Assembly (NCBI GenBank): GCA_024640665.1
Contig: JAHEEO010000107.1
Coordinates: forward strand, 1-9,919
Length of the DNA stretch: 9,919 nt
Source of the DNA: Rhodospirillales bacterium
Lineage (GTDB): Bacteria; Pseudomonadota; Gammaproteobacteria; Steroidobacterales; Rariloculaceae
Direction: 5' to 3'
Positions within the stretch are counted from its first letter, which is position 1; every line of letters begins with the position of its first letter. The position numbers were made by a program, and so were the translations under genes. Positions 6,247 to 9,919 of the stretch are shown piece by piece. The notes under the pieces are model-generated. The model did no database searches, was not told the origin of the DNA, and saw only the letters and a list, made by a program, of their open reading frames with translations.

Positions 6247-7173
6247 CTACGATGACTGGATTAGATGATCTTCTTCACTTTCCGCTTCGATAAACACTCT
6301 CTGAATGCGGGGATCGATGGCTTTGGTTTTTTTATTGAGCGCCGTGACAGCGGCTTGCAGCTGCTCTGCCGAAAGTGCGTCGACGAAGTCGACCGATATC
6401 GTCGCCACGATAAAATCCGGACCCATGTGCAGGGTGGCGACTTCATTCACCGATGAAATCCGTTCGTCAGCATCTAGTAACTGCCGAATGCCCGCAACAA
6501 TTTCCGGTTCAGCGCTCTCTCCGATGAGCAGGCTCTTGCTTTCCATGGCCAAAACGATGGCCGTCAGAATAAGTACGACCCCGATACCGATCGATGCGAG
6601 CGCATCGAATATCGGGTCGCCGGTAACCTGGTACAAGAAAATTCCGCTGACGGCGACCGCCAGACCGAGCATGGCCGCCGAATCTTCGAAGACGACGACA
6701 AACAAAGTCGGGTCTTTGCCTCGCCTGATTGCCTTCATGATGCTGAGGGCACCGCGGCTGCGGTTGAACTCGCGGAATGCAACCCACAACGCACCAGCCT
6801 CGAATACCAGGGCAAGGCCGAGCACGGCGTAGTTGATCAAAAAACCGCTGATCGGTTCGGGATGCAGCAGGTGTTGCCACCCTTCATAGATAGAAATCCC
6901 GCCGCCGAGCGCGAATATCAGCATCGCGACAACGAAACACCAAAAGTAGATTTCTTTACCGTGCCCAAACGGAAAGTCCGCACTCGCTGGCTGATTCGAG
7001 CGCTTGATGCCGTACAACAGCAAAAATTGATTGCCGGTATCGACCAACGAGTGGATACCCTCGCTCAGCATTGCGGAGCTCCCTGTGTAGGTTGCGGCAG
7101 CGAATTTCGTCACTGCGATAAGGGAGTTTCCAGCCAGGGCCGCGTAAATTGCCTTCTTTGACGATCCGGACAT
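6247..7173 (-). CDS. Cation diffusion facilitator (CDF) family transporter
   Basis: This 308-residue inner-membrane protein is a proton-coupled divalent-metal exporter of the CDF family (Zn2+, Fe2+, Mn2+, Co2+ or Cd2+; specificity not readable). Hydrophobic segments lie near 8-28, 35-55, 78-98, 112-133, 158-180 and 188-209, giving the expected six helices. The family signature is SEGIHSLVDTGNQ in helix 2, with H41 and D45 as metal ligands. Helix 5 carries FEDSAAMLG with E163-D164 where YiiP-type members have HxxxD, a pattern like the SLC30A9-related branch. FPFGHGKE (67-74) precedes helix 3. DPIFDALASIGIG starts helix 6. Residues from about 215 form the cytosolic dimerisation domain (ISSVNEVATLHMGPDFIVATISVDF). 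No Shine-Dalgarno is evident at ATG 7173. The gene diverges from htpX across 177 bp and is followed after 35 bp by the protease gene. Confidence 0.92.
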   Translation of the reverse strand: MSGSSKKAIYAALAGNSLIAVTKFAAATYTGSSAMLSEGIHSLVDTGNQFLLLYGIKRSNQPASADFPFGHGKEIYFWCFVVAMLIFALGGGISIYEGWQHLLHPEPISGFLINYAVLGLALVFEAGALWVAFREFNRSRGALSIMKAIRRGKDPTLFVVVFEDSAAMLGLAVAVSGIFLYQVTGDPIFDALASIGIGVVLILTAIVLAMESKSLLIGESAEPEIVAGIRQLLDADERISSVNEVATLHMGPDFIVATISVDFVDALSAEQLQAAVTALNKKTKAIDPRIQRVFIEAESEEDHLIQSS

Positions 7174-7198
7174 GCGCTACTGCTTTGGCAAAATGGAT

Positions 7199-7228
7199 TT
7201 GACAACCCTAGTTTAATACACGTATTCA
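7199..7228 (+). promoter_or_regulatory. Weak sigma-70-like promoter candidate in the CDF/htpX divergent region
   Basis: A perfect -35 hexamer TTGACA lies at 7199-7204, but 18 bp on the -10 is only TATTCA (7223-7228), three of six matches. The dyad AATAC-AC-GTATT (7215-7226) overlaps it. This may be a second htpX promoter with a long leader, or chance. I found no convincing promoter on the minus strand for the CDF gene. Confidence 0.2.
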
Positions 7229-7291
7229 TCTTTTCGATTTCTTGGCGGCATTCGCGGACGATCTCGCGGCTGTGAAATAGCGCAGCGTGAG

Positions 7292-7320
7292 CTTGAAGTC
7301 CCTGCACTTCGCCACAATAT
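7292..7320 (+). promoter_or_regulatory. Sigma-32 (heat-shock) type promoter for htpX
   Basis: CTTGAAG at 7292-7298 matches the sigma-32 -35 element (CTTGAAA). CCACAATAT at 7312-7320 resembles the -10 element (CCCCATnT). Thirteen bases separate them, within the known range. Transcription would start near 7326-7328, giving a leader of about 25 bases that contains the ribosome site. htpX is a heat-shock gene in E. coli, so the match agrees with the downstream gene. The -10 element differs from consensus at the third base and in its A/T portion. Confidence 0.5.
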
Positions 7321-7336
7321 TCAATATATCGCTTCA

Positions 7337-7342
7337 GTGAGG
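7337..7342 (+). promoter_or_regulatory. Ribosome binding site fixing the htpX start
   Basis: GTGAGG is eight bases before the ATG at 7351. This favours that codon over the in-frame GTG at 7345, and homologues also begin MKR. Confidence 0.55.
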
Positions 7343-7350
7343 CTGTGTTC

Positions 7351-8241
7351 ATGAAACGGATTTTGCTTTTCGTCGCCACCAATGTGGCGGTTCTGGTTGT
7401 GCTTTCGGTCGTTATGCGTCTGCTTGGGATCGATTCGATCCTGAACGAAAGCGGGACGCAGCTCGATTTTCAGGCTCTGCTCGTGTTTTCCGCCGTGATC
7501 GGCTTTGCGGGCTCGTTCATTTCGCTCGCGATGTCGAAATGGATGGCAAAGCGCAGTACGGGTGCGCACGTCATCGAATCGCCGCGCAATGAGGCAGAGA
7601 GCTGGCTGTTGAATACGGTGCGCCGCCAGGCGCAGCAAGTCGGCATTCGCTGCCCCGAAGTCGCCATTTACCAATCACCCGACGTAAACGCGTTTGCTAC
7701 TGGGGCGCGTCGCAACAACGCGCTTGTCGCCGTAAGCACAGGATTGTTGAACTCGATGGACCGTGATTCGGTCGAGGCCGTGCTTGGGCACGAACTCAGT
7801 CACGTTGCCAATGGCGACATGGTCACACTGACGTTGATCCAGGGTGTCGTCAACACGTTTGTGATTTTTCTTTCTCGCGTCGTCGGCTTCGTCGTCGACC
7901 GTGTGCTGTTCAAGACTGAGCGAGGCTACGGGCCCGGATTCTTCATCGCGAGCATCGTCGCACAAATATTACTCGGTGTTATCGCAAGCATGATTGTCAT
8001 GTGGTTTTCGCGTCAACGCGAATTCCGCGCGGACGCGGGCGGGGCCACGCTTGCGGGCCGCACGAAGATGATCGCTGCATTGCAGAATCTGCAACGCGCG
8101 CACGAGCCGCACGATCTGCCCGAGTCGGTCGAGGCTTTTGGCATATCAGGTCGTCAGGGCAAGCTTGGCTGGAAGCGTCTCTTCATGTCGCATCCGCCGC
8201 TTGCGCAGCGCATCGCGGCGTTGCAGAGCCGCAGCACCTGA
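7351..8241 (+). CDS. htpX: Membrane protease HtpX
   Basis: This is an M48-family zinc metalloprotease of the inner membrane. It degrades damaged membrane proteins alongside FtsH. The 296 residues are close to E. coli HtpX (about 293). Two N-terminal helices (about 4-23 and 40-61) precede the catalytic domain. The zinc site is HELSH: H147, E148 (catalytic) and H151. The third ligand is E224 in FSRQREFRADAGGA. Further hydrophobic stretches (about 158-184 and 195-217) lie between them. The NAFATGARRNNALVAVSTGLL region (113-133) and the C-terminal SHPPLAQRI are typical HtpX motifs. The start at 7351 has a GTGAGG ribosome site and lies about 30 bases below a sigma-32-like promoter. It converges with the DUF6152-type gene, with 62 bp between stops and no clear terminator there. 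Confidence 0.97.
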   Translation: MKRILLFVATNVAVLVVLSVVMRLLGIDSILNESGTQLDFQALLVFSAVIGFAGSFISLAMSKWMAKRSTGAHVIESPRNEAESWLLNTVRRQAQQVGIRCPEVAIYQSPDVNAFATGARRNNALVAVSTGLLNSMDRDSVEAVLGHELSHVANGDMVTLTLIQGVVNTFVIFLSRVVGFVVDRVLFKTERGYGPGFFIASIVAQILLGVIASMIVMWFSRQREFRADAGGATLAGRTKMIAALQNLQRAHEPHDLPESVEAFGISGRQGKLGWKRLFMSHPPLAQRIAALQSRST

Positions 8242-8303
8242 CGGCGACTCGGCAAACCCAACTTCTGACTCTATCTATTGAAAGATCGATTACATGCCGG
8301 TGA

Positions 8304-9329
8304 CTATTTCAATACTTCAGGAATGCAACCGAACGGCTGAATTTCCAGGTCAGTAGCCGCAAACTCACCGCTGCTTGGATTAAAGGGCGTAGTGAAAAAA
8401 AGTGGGTCTTCCTGCTCTATGATGACTCGGATGCTATTGGTTCTGGCGTTGAACCATATTCTTTCGGTGACCGTAAGCGCCTCCGAATGCAGCAAGCCTT
8501 TGACGCTTCCATCGGCTTGCTCAACGTATTGTCTCAATACGCCGGGTCTGAAATTCGCCGTTTCAACAACTAGAGTTTCACCTTCGAAATGGCCAATGGA
8601 ATGTCCCAAGACGGTCCTTGCGCCGTTCGCAGGGTGCTCATTCATGTCCAGATGCACTTCTCTAACTACATCCATCCATTCATGGCGAAGAAAAATGCTG
8701 TCTGCTTCCCGATTGATGGACATGGGCGTGCCAGGGGCAAACCAAACTCGTCGAGGCGCCACAGGTTCGCAGCGATAAGTTGGGTCATCTTTGAGAGGAT
8801 CATAGGCAAGTACTGCCTGCACGGCCGCTGGCGTCAAAGCCATTAAGCTATTGGGTGGGCTCGAACTTCTCCAGCCTGTAGGCGCTAATAACCAGGTGCC
8901 GTATATAGAATCTCTTTGAGCAACTTTAGGCTTACGAGTCCGTTTGGCACCGTTAACGTTTAGGACTCGGCCGTCAGCTAGGTGCACTTCACTGAAGAAG
9001 CACATATAAGGATCGCGACGATGCTGAACGCCATCAACTGCGAGCAGCGTGCCAACGGCCAGCATGTCCCGGGAAATGCCGTTCCTTTCGAGCTGCGTAA
9101 CACCATGCGATTCACATCGGTACACATGACTTCGCCCGTCAGCGTCTTCTGCAAGAATGTGTAAGTACGCGTGGGGATTGCGCTGTTCAAACTCCACAAC
9201 CTTGCCTTCAATAAAGACTGATTTGTTCGAGTCAAAGTGGGGGGCAAAACTGTGGTGCGCAGCGCTGAACGAAGGCAGAGCCAGCAACACAACGCCACGC
9301 AAACGCCAAAGGTGCGAAAAAAGCTGCAT
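8304..9329 (-). CDS. DUF6152-type secreted protein of unknown function
   Basis: This 341-residue protein begins with a signal peptide (MQLFSHLWRLRGVVLLALPSFSAA), cleavage probably after A24, so it is periplasmic or secreted. The N-terminal part (25 to about 128) has the features I associate with DUF6152: HHSF directly after the signal, FIEGKVVEFEQRNPHAYL near 39-56, then RDML, AVGTLLAVDG and a strand-rich end. The second part (about 139-341) is a separate beta-rich region with GTWLL, RCEPVAPRRVWF, GHFEGETLVVETANF and LTVTERIWF; I do not know its function. Four Cys (72, 110, 188, 335) could form disulfides. A longer frame starts at a TTG at 9386, but GAGG six bases before ATG 9329 and the signal peptide fix the shorter start. 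It diverges from the DUF6644-like gene over 204 bp. Confidence 0.75.
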   Translation of the reverse strand: MQLFSHLWRLRGVVLLALPSFSAAHHSFAPHFDSNKSVFIEGKVVEFEQRNPHAYLHILAEDADGRSHVYRCESHGVTQLERNGISRDMLAVGTLLAVDGVQHRRDPYMCFFSEVHLADGRVLNVNGAKRTRKPKVAQRDSIYGTWLLAPTGWRSSSPPNSLMALTPAAVQAVLAYDPLKDDPTYRCEPVAPRRVWFAPGTPMSINREADSIFLRHEWMDVVREVHLDMNEHPANGARTVLGHSIGHFEGETLVVETANFRPGVLRQYVEQADGSVKGLLHSEALTVTERIWFNARTNSIRVIIEQEDPLFFTTPFNPSSGEFAATDLEIQPFGCIPEVLK

Positions 9330-9335
9330 CAATAA

Positions 9336-9339
9336 CCTC
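9336..9339 (-). promoter_or_regulatory. Ribosome binding site fixing the DUF6152-type start
   Basis: GAGG on the minus strand is six bases from the ATG at 9329, where the signal peptide begins. This rules against the upstream TTG at 9386. Confidence 0.5.
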
Positions 9340-9468
9340 GACTTGCTAATCGGAGAGTTGAGTTGCGTGGAGCCTCTGTCTGGCAACCGAAGTAAATAGT
9401 ACTCCAGCCAGATTAGCCTGTGTATGACTCAGCCAGAGCTCATAAATATACGTAAATGCCACAATAGC

Positions 9469-9494
9469 CATAGTGTTAACCGCCACACATAGTG
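9469..9494 (+). repeat. Tandem CATAGTG repeat in a divergent promoter region
   Basis: CATAGTG occurs at 9469-9475 and 9488-9494, 19 bp apart start to start, close to two helical turns. The 204-bp gap (9330-9533) must hold the start signals of both divergent genes, but I found no convincing -35/-10 pair on either strand. CACATGTG (9504-9511) is a further small palindrome. The repeat could be a tandem regulator site or chance. Confidence 0.2.
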
Positions 9495-9533
9495 AGGCGC
9501 TTGCACATGTGTTCGGCGTAAGAGAGAGATCCC

Positions 9534-9919
9534 ATGGAATTCTTGAATTCAATCGAAAACAATACGCTTACATACTGGTTGCGAGAATCGCCGTCGGTTT
9601 TCGCTTATCCCACACTCATCGCCTTTCACACTTTCGCCATGGCGTTCCTGGTCGGAACGAGCACGGGAATCGCGCTGCGGATGCTTGGGTTCGCATCCAG
9701 CTTGCCGTTCTTATCACTACGGTCATTTTACCCGGTCATATGGGTGAGCGCTTGGGTCAGCATCATATCCGGCGTGCTGCTCGCAATTCTCGACGTGAGG
9801 ACGCTACTGGTGATGCCGACCTTTTACATCAAGATGTTGGCGATTGTCGTCGCCATGCTCATATTACGCTGGCTTTACGCGAATGTGTTTAGCAACGATG
9901 CGCTTAACGATAACGGCCC
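9534..9919 (+). CDS. DUF6644-like multi-pass membrane protein, 3'-truncated by window edge
   Basis: The frame is open from ATG 9534 to the window end: 128 residues, no stop. The start has an AG-rich stretch (AAGAGAGAGA, 9520-9529) just upstream. The protein begins MEFLNSIENNTLTYWLRESP, then hydrophobic helices near 22-48, 65-87 and 95-118. Helix 1 contains H32 in TLIAFHTFAMAFLVG, and helix 3 begins with PTFYIKMLAIVV. The short amphipathic N-terminus, the helix 1 His and the xxxKM opening of a later helix resemble DUF6644/DUF2214-type inner-membrane proteins. This is recognised from memory of the pattern, not by search. Function is unknown. It diverges from the DUF6152-type gene. Confidence 0.65.
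   Translation, partial: MEFLNSIENNTLTYWLRESPSVFAYPTLIAFHTFAMAFLVGTSTGIALRMLGFASSLPFLSLRSFYPVIWVSAWVSIISGVLLAILDVRTLLVMPTFYIKMLAIVVAMLILRWLYANVFSNDALNDNG

Noticed and set aside
6305..6832. 175-residue plus-strand open frame inside the CDF gene
   Set aside because: It is an Ala/Ser/Thr-rich antisense shadow of a clear CDF transporter with all motifs on the minus strand.
7110..7382. Minus-strand 90-residue open frame spanning the CDF/htpX divergent region
   Set aside because: It overlaps the start of htpX antisense and the start of the CDF gene in another frame, has no recognisable domain or ribosome site, and would cover the htpX promoter.
8242..8303. Possible bidirectional terminator between htpX and the DUF6152-type gene
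   Set aside because: I found no stable inverted repeat with flanking A/T tracts in the 62-bp gap.
9473..9892. Plus-strand 139-residue open frame at the right end
   Set aside because: It is a shadow of the DUF6644-like gene in another frame: rich in Arg and His with no membrane helices, whereas the frame from 9534 gives clean helices and a better start.

Overview
The window reads as a chromosomal stretch of a proteobacterium, most likely a gammaproteobacterium from soil or water. The signs are an E. coli-type HtpX behind a sigma-32-like promoter, a perfect CRP-type operator (TGTGA-N6-TCACA), a CigR-family lipoprotein, and DUF6152/DUF6644-type proteins. GC content is moderate and codon use looks even from gene to gene. 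I see no transposase, integrase, phage gene, tRNA, rRNA or CRISPR array. The genus cannot be read from the sequence.

Layout. 1-1962 (+): katG, catalase-peroxidase, cut at its 5' end by the window edge. 2083-3075 (+): zinc-independent MDR-family oxidoreductase. Then a run of minus-strand genes, read right to left: CDF cation transporter (7173-6247), secreted trypsin-like serine protease (6211-5354), CigR-family lipoprotein (5227-4808), DUF1810 protein (4783-4364) and a class III PHA synthase-like protein (4296-3220). htpX (7351-8241, +) diverges from the transporter gene. It converges on a DUF6152-type secreted protein (9329-8304, -). That gene in turn diverges from a DUF6644-like membrane protein (9534 to the right edge, +).

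Functional themes. Several genes fit stress and envelope physiology: KatG removes peroxide, HtpX does quality control of membrane proteins, the CDF pump moves divalent metals, and a protease and a lipoprotein act outside the cytoplasm. The minus-strand genes probably form two transcription units. One is CDF plus protease (35-bp gap). The other is CigR-like, DUF1810 and PHA synthase-like (24- and 67-bp gaps), with a CRP-like operator upstream of the first gene. If that is right, a carbon-storage-type enzyme would be under catabolite control.

Most of the window is ordinary. The points most worth checking are the CRP-like site, the sigma-32-like htpX promoter, and the possibility that the DUF6152/DUF6644 pair handles copper in a CopC/CopD-like way. 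This last idea is inference only and rests on a predicted N-terminal histidine after signal cleavage.
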